Below, piece after piece: positions 46,670 to 58,189 of a stretch of 64,000 bases of DNA (position 1 is the first letter of the stretch; each line of letters opens with the position of its first letter). Below the pieces are notes generated by a model. The model was not told where the DNA came from, searched no databases, and saw only the letters and a list, made by a program, of their open reading frames with translations. The translations under genes were made by a program, and so were the position numbers. The DNA is from Prinsepia uniflora. Taxonomy: Eukaryota; Streptophyta; Magnoliopsida; Rosales; Rosaceae. The stretch is from NCBI GenBank assembly GCA_032719365.1, contig CM064875.1, positions 32,138,693 to 32,202,692 of the forward strand, given 5' to 3'.

Positions 46670-48471
46670 TTACAGGACATCAGTGAGAGGTTAATAAGGT
46701 AGTTAGTAACCCTCTAGATTGATTTGGACAGGTTTGGGAGTCCCGATGACGACGATTAGCCGATGAGGCTTACGGCTCGCAAATCGAGGCAGAAGCTTAG
46801 GACGGTCTGTGAGTGGACCTTGATTTCTAAATTTTGATGCATGCATAAATTTTTTATATGGTTTATAGATATGATTCTATGATATTGATTTGGATTATTG
46901 TGATTTACATGGTTTCACGCATTTCGAGGCGATTTACGTGCTTGCACGTAAATCGAGGTTTTCAGTTTTACATTGATTTTCTGTGCTTACAGTTTTGGAA
47001 ATGAATTCATGAAATGGTTTTGAATTTGAAAAGGTAAACTCAGGTTCGAGACCCATTTGTTTTGGAAACCCTCGGACTCGAAGTCCCTTTTAGCTACGTT
47101 CTCGGGCCAGAGGCCCAATTGGTTCTTGAATCGATTTCGAATTTAGTAATATGGATCAGGCACGAGACCCATTTGATTTACGAACTCTCGAACTTGATGT
47201 CCTTTTGATTTAACAAGGCATCGGACCGGAGGCCCAGTTGGTTTACGTATCGAGCTCGAGGCCCAATTGATTTACGTATCGGGCTCGAGGCCCAGTTGAC
47301 TTACATATTGGGCACGAGGTCCATTTAGTTTAAGAAATTGAGCAACCCAATTAGTTTACGAAATCGGGCACGAGACCCATTTGGTTTACGATTCGCACCA
47401 AATGACCAGTTTGTATGTGGATTTGGGCTTAGGGCCCAGTTACGCTTTAAGATTCTGATTTCGGGTTAGGGACCCATAAATGGTTTTTATGGTTCATGAC
47501 GGTTAATGGGGACCGGGATGAACCCTTGAAAGGTTTTTACGGTTCATGACGGTTTATGTGGACCAGCATGAACCCTTGAAGGTTTTTATGGCTCATGACG
47601 GTTTATGGGGACCGAGCATGAACCCTGGAAAGTTTTTGAGAATGTTTTCAAATGGTTTTTCGTATACCATCCTTTATATATGAATTGTCTCCTCCAGGGA
47701 CGTTCGTTGGCCTGGGTGGACCCTGGAGTAGTCACGGAGCACTGACTGAGTGGAGTCACCCCCGTTGGGTTCCTTACTCTCAGAAAGGCTATGGATTATA
47801 ACCCCCTGCGAGGGTCATTGATCTACGGGCATTGACCTGGGTTGACCCTGGGGAGACTTGGGCTTTGAGACCCCGATTAGCACACGCGTAGCTCTAGATT
47901 ACTGTGATAGGATTGGTTATATGGTATTAACGAACATGATTTCAATTGGTTTGCAAAATTGTGTTTTATGATTGATAAATGGATTTGGGCTGAGATCCCG
48001 CATATGTGTATTATGTTCTAATTTTCTGTAAATGGATTTGGGCAAGGGCCCATATGGATTTTGTTGTTTAAACATATGTGGTTTGATAAATGGTTTCACT
48101 ATGCATGCTTGCTTTTTTTAAGGGCATAAAGGTCTTTAATGATGTATTTTATAAACTCTTATTTTGTTCACTTACAGTGTTTCTGTTTTCAATGCCCTTC
48201 AGGTTGAATATGGTGCGGACTGTCGTAGAGACCAAGACATCACATACCTCCTACGGATCCTAGCGTACTCTGGAAGCCGGAAGGCTAAAGGTTTTAATTT
48301 TCCCTGGTCTGACACTCTGTGTCAGACGGGATCAGGAGCGTTCTGACAGATGGGTCCTGACAGACGAACATGTACTTGTACACGAGAGTGGCCGTGTGCG
48401 GGGACACGATTGAATTTCCACAGATTAGTTATGGAATCGAGTCAGTTTGAATTTCGAGGACCAAATTCTTC

Positions 48472-48483
48472 AAGAGGGGAAGA
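48472..48483 (+). promoter_or_regulatory. Polypurine tract of element A
   Basis: AAGAGGGGAAGA before the decayed 3' LTR start TAAAACGATCGGTCC at 48485; preceded by AATTTCGAGGACCAAATTCT. Confidence 0.85.
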
Positions 48484-48484
48484 T

Positions 48485-51400
48485 TAAAACGATCGGTCCA
48501 GAATTATCAAGATTAACTAAGACTTAATGATGGATTAGCCTCGTTAATCGGGCATTAGACGAGGATTAGCGGACATTCAAGATGAAATGACAATTTTGCA
48601 ACTAGAATTGGCGAAATGTTGACTTTTCATTCAGGCAGTCAAATGCACTTTGGTCAATGACTGTGACGTGGTTCGGGATGTCAGGAGTTCATAGACACGT
48701 GGCACGTAATTCCGACATTCGAGGAAGAAGTTATGACGTTCGGAAGTTCGGGGGTATTTTGGTAATTTGGTTGAAAAAGGGCTAGCAGTTGACTTTTAAC
48801 CCGGGAGGTCAGATGGCCGAGGGCCGATTACCATTACGTAGATCGAGACGATACGAATCCGTAGACAGGTGGCACGTCGAATTTGGACGTTCGACAGAGA
48901 AGTTACAGTTCACGGAAGTTCGAACGTACTATTGCACATTTTACGAGACAAGGAACTTTTGGCAGCTAGTAGGGCCTAGATATTTTGGACATGCCCAATG
49001 GATGAGTGACAAGTATCACCCATCCATTGCCCAGCCCAAATAATTCATGCATTTCCTCCCCTTCCTTTGTGTTCGACCATTTCCCATCTACCAAACCCAA
49101 AACCCAATCACCCTTCATCCCATCCAAACCCTTCCCTTCCTAATCATGATTGAGAAACCAAGAGGATGAAGTGAGGACTTGAAGAAGGTGGTGGCTGGCC
49201 AAGGCAGCGCCGTCGTGGACGGCGGAGGAAGAACCCGTACAGGTATCGGTTCTTCCCCGATTTCCTTGAATTTCGATTTCAATCGTTATGGGTTGTTTTT
49301 AATGATTAGAATGGGCTTATTGGGTTATTCGGAAGGTAATAGGATGATTTTGAGCGTGGTTAGAGGCTGAGGAAGACCTGGTAGAAACCTGGATGTTTTG
49401 AACCGTGAGGAAAAATTGGACGGGTTTGATTTTGTAAGTTTTAGGTGTTTAAATTTATAGGTTTAGGTTCCTAGGACCAAAATAGGAAGTTTAGAATCGA
49501 TTAGGACGGAAAAGGATGAAAATTGAACAGGGTAGGAGGCTGGACCGGTCACGCCGGTCCAAGTTGGAGGAAAAAACCGAACCTGCCAGTCGGACCGGTC
49601 GGCTGAAGGAAGGAGATGACTCTGTGCAGTGGCGCGTGAGGCCCACGTGTAGAGCCATCTCGAGGCACGTGACTGCGCGTGGTGACGCTTTTGGGGAAGC
49701 TTCCAACATGTGAAATCATCTATTCGATGTAACAAACATTTTGGGACTGGTTTTGAGTCGATCGGACATCGTCTCAATATAGTTCTGGTTGTCCGAAGGT
49801 TTCAGAGCCCGTTTAAAAATAGTTAAAAATCCCAGAAAATTTGGGGGCTTTATTGAGGGGTTAAATAAGTAGTTAGCAACCCTCTAAAGTGTTTTGGACA
49901 GGTTTGGGCACCCCGGAGACGACGATTGACCTAGGAAGGCGTATAGCGCCCGTATCGAGGCAGCAGCGCGGAAAGTCTGTGAGTGGACTTTCTTTCTGAA
50001 ATCGATTCATGCATAATTGTTTTATAAATGTTTTAATATATGTTTTGGGATGCCTTGAGTGAATTTGGTGTGTGTGTTTACGTATGGGCACGTACTTCGA
50101 GGTTTTCGAATTTTATACGTGCTTATACGCGCTTATGCTTTCAGTTTTAATGAAATGGTTTTGAAAAGGTAAAACTGGGCATGAGGCCTATTTGGATTTG
50201 GTTTTTACTTGGGCATGAGGCCCTATTGATGACCTACGGGTCCGAGTCGTGGTCGCTACGAGTGCTGTGTGTACGACGACGGACGACGTGATGGTCGCCT
50301 CCGGACTTGGATGCGTTCCTTCTGAAAAGGTCATGATGAGCATCCCGTTGTCGAGCAGCCACTGGAGGCATGACTTCGGAGTGCTGACGGTTTAGAGGAT
50401 CGATCGACAACGTGTGCACCATGGTCTCGAGATGGTCGCGATAGTGATGTGTTCATGGCAACATACCAGGATTGAGAGCGGTCCTGGATTGATGGTTGCA
50501 CGCATCGCTATGATCGGAATCATGACTGGCCCTGAGATATCGGGCTCGATGCCCAGTTGATTTGAGTTCAGGTTCGATGCCCAGTTATTGTGAAATTGAA
50601 CTAGAGGCCCTATTGAGTCCTATGTTCGGGCTGGAGGTCCAGTTGATGTGTGTTATCAGGCGTGAGTCCCGTTTATGGTTTTTCTTATACTAGTATGTAT
50701 ATACCCTCCTTACGAGCTTATTGATTGGTCTCCTCCAGTCGTCGGCCTGGAGAGTTACGATCCACAGACTATAGTGGGTATCCTCATAGGGATCCTATTC
50801 CAGGAGTGGGCGTTATGATGTGGTTCTGAACCAGATCTGGAGAGATGCTCGGACTGGATCCGATGATAGAGCCTCCCAGGTGGAGAATTTCTAGGAGAAG
50901 ACTAGGAGTAAGACCCCGAGTAGTATGCATACTTATATATATAGAGAAATCGTGACATATATCGGGGATGAGTTCCCTAAGGGTTGTGTGCCCCAAGTTG
51001 GCATCTTCTCAGGAAGTGCCTAGGATGGGTTATATATGTATATATGTATATGTGTACGAGTTTTCACTGAAACGGCATCGGGCTGAGACCCACCCGTATT
51101 GGTTTTGGGCTGAGACCCCACGTGTTTTGGTTCGGGCTGAGGTCCCAGGTACTTTGAGATGATTTCTGGCCAAGGCCCAGTATCCTTTGTTTGAGAAATG
51201 GTTTTCGAATGCATGCATATGTTTTTAATGAAAGGCATAAAGGTCTTTTTACGAAACGTTTTTATAAAATATTTGTTTTATCCACTCACAGCTTTTGTAT
51301 TTTGAATGCCCTTCAGGTTGATCACGGATGCGGGCTATAGCAGAGACGAGACATCACAGTCCTCCTTCGGATCCTGGCCCCCTCTGATAGCTTCAGTTGG

Positions 51401-51496
51401 GCAAAGGACAGAAATATCTCTGGTCTGACACTTCGTGTCAGACAGGAGCAGGCACGTCCCATGCTAATCCTGAGGGATTTGGGACGGGTCCTGACA
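48485..51496 (+). repeat. 3' LTR of element A (3012 bp)
   Basis: Collinear with 17970-20995. The first bases have decayed (TGTAACGACCC to TAAAACGATCG). Donor-like CAG/GTATCG at 49243, arms 49979-49988 and 51280-51289, acceptor CCCTTCAG ending 51316, perfect U5 stem 51423-51443. A short U3 frame runs 48813-49043. Confidence 0.92.
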
Positions 51497-51501
51497 AAGG
51501 T
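51497..51501. repeat. Target-site duplication of element A, right copy
   Basis: AAGGT, identical to 17965-17969. Confidence 0.9.
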
Positions 51502-52303
51502 GTTGCTGAGATGCTCCTTTCCTAAACAATATCTGACTGAGAAATCCTTCCTTAAAGTGAACCTTGAATCATGTTAACCTTGGTTGATAACTCCTGCACT
51601 TCAAAAATTGAAAGAGAGAGTTCAATTGAAGAAAATATAGAAAATAAGAGAAGTGAGCTGTGAATTTGGAAGAGAAAGAAGGTAGAGAGGAAGGATAAGT
51701 AGAAGATAGAGGTGGTGGAATTTTTTGTTGAGATTAAAGGTGGAAAAAACGTGTTGACATGGAGAAAAAATCTGAGGAAGTAGCGAGGAGGAGGAGTCAA
51801 CGAATTGAAGCACCAATGCTCGAAGAAGAGTGTCATAGAGATTGGATTCGACTGAATTTTCCTATTAAAGCGCCAACTTTGGAGGAGGTGGTGAGTAGGA
51901 AATATAAAGTTGCAAGGTGGAGGTGTCGAAAAATTGAAGCTCCAAAGTTGGAGGAAAAGGTGTCGCAAAGAAGAGGAGGTGCCACGAGGTCTATCGCAAA
52001 GGCCCTAAAAATTATTTAGGGAATGGTTAGATTTCTTAAAGGTAGTTGATGGCCTTGTTTGGCTCAACTATGTCATGCTAAGGACATACCTTGTCTATCG
52101 ATATATCGACACTGCTAAAGCAACGTACCTTGGCAACGTATTAGGGACACGAATAGGGACTTCATCGATGAGGGGCGAAGGAATGCCTTGACTTGGGACT
52201 TGGCATCATGAAGACATGCCTTGGGATCTTATGGGGAGCTCGACGACACCCATTTGGCTTTAGGAATCTATTCTGAATGATTTTCAGACGTGCCTGGTAC
52301 ACG
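51502..52303. other. Unique-looking region between elements A and G
   Basis: About 800 bp outside the LARD family, and the original neighbour of 17964. It contains a purine-rich stretch with the repetitive frame at 51759-52019, then ordinary noncoding DNA with a TTGGGACTTGGCATCATGAA-like repeat near 52190. No recognisable gene. Confidence 0.5.
51759..52019 (+). repeat. Degenerate about 40-bp repeats forming an 86-codon frame
   Basis: The frame contains three related blocks: RRSQRIEAPMLEEE, then PIKAPTLEEVVSRK, then RCRKIEAPKLEEKVSQRR. The DNA repeats as AATTGAAGC.CCAA.G.T.GAGGA. The opposite strand is also open (51552-51968), as expected of purine-rich repeats lacking stops. It could be a fragment of a repetitive gene, but no family is recognised and coding is doubtful. 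Confidence 0.4.
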
Positions 52304-52308
52304 TCATA
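52304..52308. repeat. Target-site duplication of element G, left copy
   Basis: TCATA; identical TCATA at 58479-58483. Confidence 0.92.
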
Positions 52309-55047
52309 TGACAGGACCCGTCCCCGACGGACATAAATAATCCTGCCCGGTCCTGCTCCCTTCTGACAAGTCAGCTGGAATTCCGAAATTTACCCTCAGC
52401 ACTTGCCAAACAAGGGATAACCGTACCTGTGCCTACTCATGCCCCCACCTCTCGAATAGCCACGACCATCGCGCCACGACCTGGAGGGTTAATAAAACAG
52501 AAAAGGTGTGAGTGGACAAAAAGAAAAGTTTTAGAAATACATTTGTAAAATACATTCTTACCCTCCAGTTTCACAAACATGCATGCGTATCATAAAACAT
52601 GAATCATCGTGTGCAATAAATCAAGTATGAACAGTGGACCAATAAAATCAAAATATGTTTCCCATGGTCCATAAAACTCATGTGTATCAAATCAGTGTAC
52701 AAGATAACATGTCTCGACACAAATATCAATAAATCATCAATACCACCAATCCTCAATATCCAATATCAATATCCAAATAACCCGTCACGATATCAATGCA
52801 ACGCGTGCAAACTCGAGTGTCTCATGTCCGAGTACCTCCCCAGGATCAACGACGTCTGGGGTGATATTATCTCCAGGATCAACGACGTCTGGAGGATATC
52901 ATCATAATCTCACACTCCTGAGACTGAGCCTCCCTCGGAGCTACTCATCTCCAGGTAGTGGATCGTGACTACTCCAGGATCTACGACGTCTGGAGGAGAC
53001 TAGCAAATCACAGAGGATGGTATATTTGGAACAGTCACCAAATCTAGTAATCTCATTTAAAATCATTTAAATCTCAAATCAAATCAAAAACATTTCAACC
53101 GGACCTCTGCCCGAAACATAGCTTTCACAAAACACGTTCCACAAATCCATCATAATCACGCAAATCCATAAACGATAGTCAAAAGCATTTCAATTGCATC
53201 AAATCAATTTCTCGACTCACAATCCGAGTCAAAACTAAGCTCAAATCCCGGGCCTTAGCCCAAAATAACAATATCATGGTTTTCTCGAAAATCGTGCCCA
53301 AAAGCATATAAAATAATATAATATTCCCAAAATCCGAAAATCATCACATCAAAACATCAATCATACCAAATCATTTCAAATAATATCATAAAGCATTTAA
53401 AACATATATGCATGCATTTAGGGTAGAAAACAAAAGTCCACTCACACACCGTCCTTATCGCTCGCCTTCCGAGCTGCACGTTTTTCCGAAATTTCCAGAA
53501 GTTACCATTCCTGTCCAAAATCATTATCGAGGGTTACATTAAATTCCCAAATTTTTCCGGAATTTAAATACGTATTTTAAATGTAACGTAAACCTTCGGA
53601 CCCTCGAAACAATATCGAGACGGTGTCTGATTTTCTCGAAACCAGTGCCAAAATGTTTGTTACATTAAATAGAACAAGTTTCATGTTGACCTCACCTCGA
53701 AAAGCCCACTCACGTGCCCTCACGCGCCACCGCAAGCGGTTGCGCATGGGTACCACGCGCCGTGTACAGTACCCCTGCTACAGTTGTCTCTTTCGCCCGA
53801 ATTCCTAAAAACGGGTTGTTCAACCCGCGACACGACCCGGTAAATTCTCAGTCAATTTAGCTTCTTTTTTGACAATTTCAACATTAATATGCATCGAAGT
53901 AAACTTAATTTAGGGTCTGTATCGTTAATTTCATGAAATTAGGCTCCAAATCACTTGACTTGAAGTGAATACCCGATGGGTTCTCAATCGGGTTTCACCC
54001 AATGTCAAGCAATTTCCCTCAATTAATCATACAGGTAGTATCGTCTCTTCATTCTAATCAATAATTCCAGCTCAATTTGAGTCTATCTTACCCGTAATGA
54101 TTAGAACTCAACCCTGGGATTTCAACACAGTCGCCAAGTGCGTTCTTATCCATTTCTGTCTCAATTCTCTTCAAACTTGAGATGGTTACACCCCAATCAA
54201 GCTCAGAAGACTCAATGGATGTTCAGTTTCCTCCTTTACCGCCCAAAATTCCAAATTATGAATTTTGGAAAAACGGGAACGACGGGCGATTTTTGAGTGT
54301 GGCTCAAGCTGGGTTTTCAAGTCTCCTCGTCCTTCAATTGTGGGGTTCTAAGTCTCACAATTACACAAGGTTCCTCACAGGATAGTGGCTGATTACAATT
54401 GAATCGAGGGATCAAGGCTTTGGGTCCTCTGTTTTTTTTTCCTTCAAACCACACACGATTTTTGGTGTGTTAATTCAAACATATCTTAATTTTCAATTAG
54501 AATCCACGCTGCCCAAATCATTGCCACTAATCCATATTTTATGGCGACATATGTCACTTCCCAATTCAGATTAGTCACCATTATACTGACTCATCACAAA
54601 GGCCCAGTCAAATTACCATTTTACACACCCTTCTTTGAAAAATTACCAAATCGCCCTTCACTTTCTCAGGCCCATAACTTTTTCATCCGAGCCCCGATTG
54701 ACGCATGCCGCCTGTCTACGGATTCAGCGTCCCGAGACCTACCCAACGGTACTTACGGAAAGTCTAAACGTGGTCCCGATCCAAAAGTCAACAAACAGCC
54801 CCTTTTTAACCAATTTACCAAATTACCCTTAAACTTCCGAACATCATAACTTTCTCCTCGAATGTCGAAATCGGACGTGCCACCTGTCTATGAACTCGTG
54901 ACGTCCCGAACTACGTCACAGTCATCGGTCAAAGTCTGTTTGACCATTCAAAGCAAAAGTCAATTGTTCGCCCAATTCCAGGGGAAAATCGTCATTTCCT
55001 TCAATTTTTTTCCAAATTTTCCTTTTTCGAATTTCCGAGGCGTTACA
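52309..55047 (-). repeat. 3' LTR of element G (2739 bp, minus strand)
   Basis: On the minus strand TGTAACGCCTCGG...GGTCCTGTCA. Donor-like GTAAGA at 54091, arms 53436-53445 and 52508-52517, acceptor CCCTCCAG at 52481. U5 stem arms 52362-52369 and 52403-52410 pair with two G-U wobbles in the minus-strand RNA. Three tandem CTCCAG/CTGGAG hairpins lie at 52838-52995. Confidence 0.9.
52838..52995 (-). repeat. Three CTCCAG...CTGGAG hairpins with a paired change
   Basis: Hairpins at 52838-52861 (CCCCAG/CTGGGG), 52871-52894 (CTCCAG/CTGGAG) and 52972-52995 (CTCCAG/CTGGAG) share a GATC.ACGACGT loop. In the first the second base pair is C-G instead of T-A, so both arms changed together. Confidence 0.8.
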
Positions 55048-55049
55048 AC

Positions 55050-55060
55050 CTTTCCCCCTT
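55050..55060 (-). promoter_or_regulatory. Polypurine tract of element G (minus strand)
   Basis: Reverse complement reads AAGGGGGAAAGG, preceded on the minus strand by AATTTCGAGGAAGAAATTCC, as in A, B, E and I. Confidence 0.88.
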
Positions 55061-56280
55061 AAGGAATTTCTTCCTCGAAATTCCAATCAGTAATACCATG
55101 ATAGTCATATCCATAATCAATCGCATGTGTATGTGAACCAGAAACACAATAACTGAACCGAATTTCGTCCAAATCAAACTTATGGAAATTCAACAATCCA
55201 GTCTCTGTCACTTGGTCAACATCAGGACATATCTCTCTGTAACCCCTGCCCCACGGGCAGTCGTATCCAAGCCTTCTCGAAATACGGAGCCTCGCTCAAC
55301 GTCCGAGTATACACACAATCGAGAAGTCATAAGTACCAGTACCATCATCCCAATCACATGTCATTCACTCATGACATGATCCAATGGCTTAGATTATCAC
55401 ACATAGGCCAGTAGGCCACCAGGCCAACAACCTCATAGAGTTCAATAAATTGGGAACTCCTGCCCCTCATTACGTTCATCATTCCATACCCCCTTTCTAG
55501 GGTCACTAAGCATAATGAATTCAACTTCTCCTTCTATTGTTTTTATCCTCATGGGCCTCACTGATGCCCACATCCTACCTGCCAAGAACTGGCACTCAGT
55601 ACAATTATTCATACGATATCACAAATCATACCCACTTCTTAACCTCAGTTCTGTTCAATATCAGTATCTCACCAATCCTTACGTTATCAGACATGTCAAT
55701 TCTTGACCGGTTATCGTATTAGCCTCCCCATGAATAATACCTGACCCGACAATGCGGTTATAATCTCACTGTATCCCGACCATCACCTCATCACATATTC
55801 AGCTTTTCTGTTTATCAATCATGTTTCATCTCGATGGTCAATATAGTACTGATACATCCTTCCCAGAGGTATGACTTCTGCATACTCGAGCCATGGGTCA
55901 CTATGGTAATCATGCAAGTTAAATAAAACTCTTGAGGGTTCAGTTAGCATCGGCAATCTCAGCCCCATGCTACCAAAGTACACCTCACCAAATCCCAAAT
56001 CTCATAGTGACATATCACTATTTCAGTGTTCATTTCCAATAACTCTGACCTCCTTCCGGGTCGATCACCATAACTGGCAAAACATTGTAGAGAACTCCTC
56101 TACAATCCTATGTTCATCCAATCTCAACCAACTCATAATTTCCCCTAACAATTCCCATTGGCCAATACAACTGTTTTCCTGGGATTCGCATGAATCCCGG
56201 CCATTATTCATATGGTTTCCAAACTTACTCTGGTCAACCAGTCCTCATACTTATTCAACCATACCTTTTTCTTTCTGGGT

Positions 56281-56315
<35 letters not shown>

Positions 56316-56321
56316 GGGGGG
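56281..56321. repeat. 34-bp G homopolymer plus a G6 tract
   Basis: Uninterrupted G from 56281 to 56314, then T, then six G. Exceptional for the window. It may be a true unstable tract with G-quadruplex potential, or a sequencing or assembly error of uncertain length. Confidence 0.9.
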
Positions 56322-57784
56322 CATTCCTTACATTGGTTCATTCCATCACCTGCTCATTTGTACATGTGAGTACACCAATCAACTTATGGTCAGAATACCT
56401 GACTCATCATCTCATAAATATAACCGGTCCATTCGCCCATCTAAGGTGTCACTATTAGCTAACCTTAGTCACATCAAATCCGGGTAGCATATTTTTCTCT
56501 TTTACTCGGGACTGTTAATCATCACCATGTTAGCCTCTCTCTTTTACTCAATAATCACAAATTTTCAATAAAACCACAAATTATTAACTCGCGATAGCAG
56601 ATACTTATCCCATACCGTTACCATAGGAAATTGTCCAAAATCAACATGGAACCACTGGGTTCCCCACGGTGACACGCGACCGAATGAACGCGTGTCTATC
56701 AAGTCATGTATTTGCACCTTCAGTTCTCATGACTCCATAGGTGCCACATACCAAGGTGTCCGAGAAACAACTCGTATCATGATTTCCATCATAACTCAAT
56801 CTCTCATCCTGGCAAAACCTCAGGGAACATATTCCAAAATTTGTCCAACTCCGGCCATCACTAGGCATCTCATGTACTCGTCACATATGTAACACCGCTA
56901 ACCAGCAAACTTTTCTTATCTCATACCAACAATCCATCAATTGCGAGGTTCAATATCCTTCTCGAGGGAAATCCGCAAGTCCTCCTGAAATACAAGCTCT
57001 GGAAACCCTGGACTCCACATATCACTCTCTAATCGACATCTCGATAGAGGTATCCTGAGTCATCAATCAGTCCATCCCAATGATTACATCCAAATTATCT
57101 AAGTCCATGAATACTCCAGGTCAGCCACTAGGTGAACAAGACCGGTCATCCTGGGTAGCCTCACATCAATAGGTCTACCCCCTTTAGGTCTCGCCAATTT
57201 CACCATATATAAAAGTACCACACAAATATACATGTTCCGTAGCTTTAGTCGGCTCACCGACTGCCCTACCTTAACCAATCATGGACATCTCCGTATCTGT
57301 CCGAGATACATTCTCAAAACATGGAAAAATGGATAGCCTGGGACTTACTGACTACATACGTCATGACCACAAGGAACAGGTATATAGGTCATCCCTCCAG
57401 GGGCTACTCGGCCTCCTGCAAAGTAAATGCAATCCTCGGGTATGTGGTCCCAACTGACCACGCCCCTTACGGTCCATCACGGGCCTACCAACCTCTCCCT
57501 CGCCTGTCACATCAACCATAATCACAGGAGCCAATTCCTGCTCCATTGCACCCCAACTGGTGCCATATTACTCTATCAATTGATATAACCATTTCTTTAT
57601 GAAGTGACCAGTCGACTTACACTTGTGAGCAACAATTAACCTTAACATTTTATCACCCAGTGGACCCAACTAGCGTCCCACTGCACTGGACCATCTCCTA
57701 AGTCCAAACCATCATCATATGTCAACTTTTATGACTCATCCCGAGCCCTGATACATTATCCTGACTCACTTTGAGTCCCATATC

Positions 57785-57855
57785 CATATCTCGACTCCTC
57801 TTGACTCCAATCTTGACTCCTTTTGAGTCCAATCTTGACTCCTTTTGAGTCCAAT
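57785..57855. repeat. 22-bp tandem repeats containing GACTC...GAGTC palindromes
   Basis: AATCTTGACTCCTTTTGAGTCC occurs in tandem at 57809-57830 and 57831-57852, with diverged copies on the left. GACTC and GAGTC can pair around CTTTT. Confidence 0.75.
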
Positions 57856-58189
57856 CGCATAACAAGAAACCATGCCATCATTGGCATACTCAATCACCGA
57901 GCAAATTTCGCTGAACATTTCATACGACCTCTAAGGCCTAAGGGATATCCCATCATACTCTAGACTCATACATTCACTAAGAATAATCTCATCCCGGGTC
58001 CAATCTGCCCAATTGTGCTACCTTTCTAGCCTCTGGGCTCATTCATTCTCGGGACCCACACAAGTCCGTGTTTAACAATTAGTATTTCACAGTGTACACT
58101 AATTAACATCTGACCCTCAATCCAGGGTCAAACTCATTCCGAAATTAATCACGAGGTCTCATTTACCCTCGTATGCCCATCTCACAACC

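Larger units (their letters stand above)
24492..48362 (+). mobile_element. Element B: LARD nested in A, itself carrying C, D and E
   Basis: LTRs are 24492-30376 (split by C) and 33032-48362 (split by D and E); internal region 30377-33031. Flanks GACGG (24487-24491) and GACGA (48363-48367) match at 4 of 5 bases. After removal of the inserts the element is about 8.4 kb. The two split LTRs rejoin into collinear copies: for example the stretch around 27925-28130 is nearly the same as 36151-36380. No coding region. Confidence 0.9.
33032..48362 (+). repeat. 3' LTR of element B, interrupted by D and E
   Basis: Pieces 33032-33366, 36151-37074 and 46670-48362, about 2.95 kb in total. The start has decayed to TGCAATGACCC; the end is GGGTCCTGACA. 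Left arm GTGAGTGGAC 46809-46818; right arm decayed to GTTCACTTAC 48166-48175; acceptor CCCTTCAG ending 48202. Just before the end there is a small rearrangement (TTCTGACAGATGGGTCCTGACA) that duplicates part of the terminus. Confidence 0.88.
17970..51496 (+). mobile_element. Element A: outermost LARD, split by nested element B
   Basis: LTRs 17970-20995 and 48485-51496 are collinear and share subfamily wording (AATTATCGGGATTAACTAAGAC in the first, decayed in the second). They are bracketed by a perfect AAGGT duplication. Internal DNA runs 20996-24491 and 48363-48484, interrupted by B. Without B the element is about 9.65 kb, close to I. No coding region remains. The LTRs differ visibly along their length, in line with being the oldest layer of the nest. 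Confidence 0.92.
55048..58189 (-). mobile_element. Noncoding internal region of element G
   Basis: 3.1 kb with no retroelement motif on either strand. The plus-strand frames at 55967-56458 and 56212-56487 are artefacts of a G run read as polyglycine. It contains 22-bp tandem repeats at 57785-57855. The right junction with the LTR stub is near 58190. Confidence 0.8.

Noticed and set aside
17970..51496. Reading the TGTAACGACCC copies as a tandem satellite array
   Set aside because: Copies are in both orientations, have individual 5-bp target duplications and sit inside one another, which fits transposition.
51552..51968. 138-codon antisense frame (hydrophobic, serine-rich)
   Set aside because: It is the complement of purine-rich repeats, which lack stops on the pyrimidine strand; no protein family recognised.
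55967..56458. 163-codon frame with a polyglycine stretch
   Set aside because: The glycine run is the 34-G homopolymer read in frame; the rest has no motif and lies antisense in element G.
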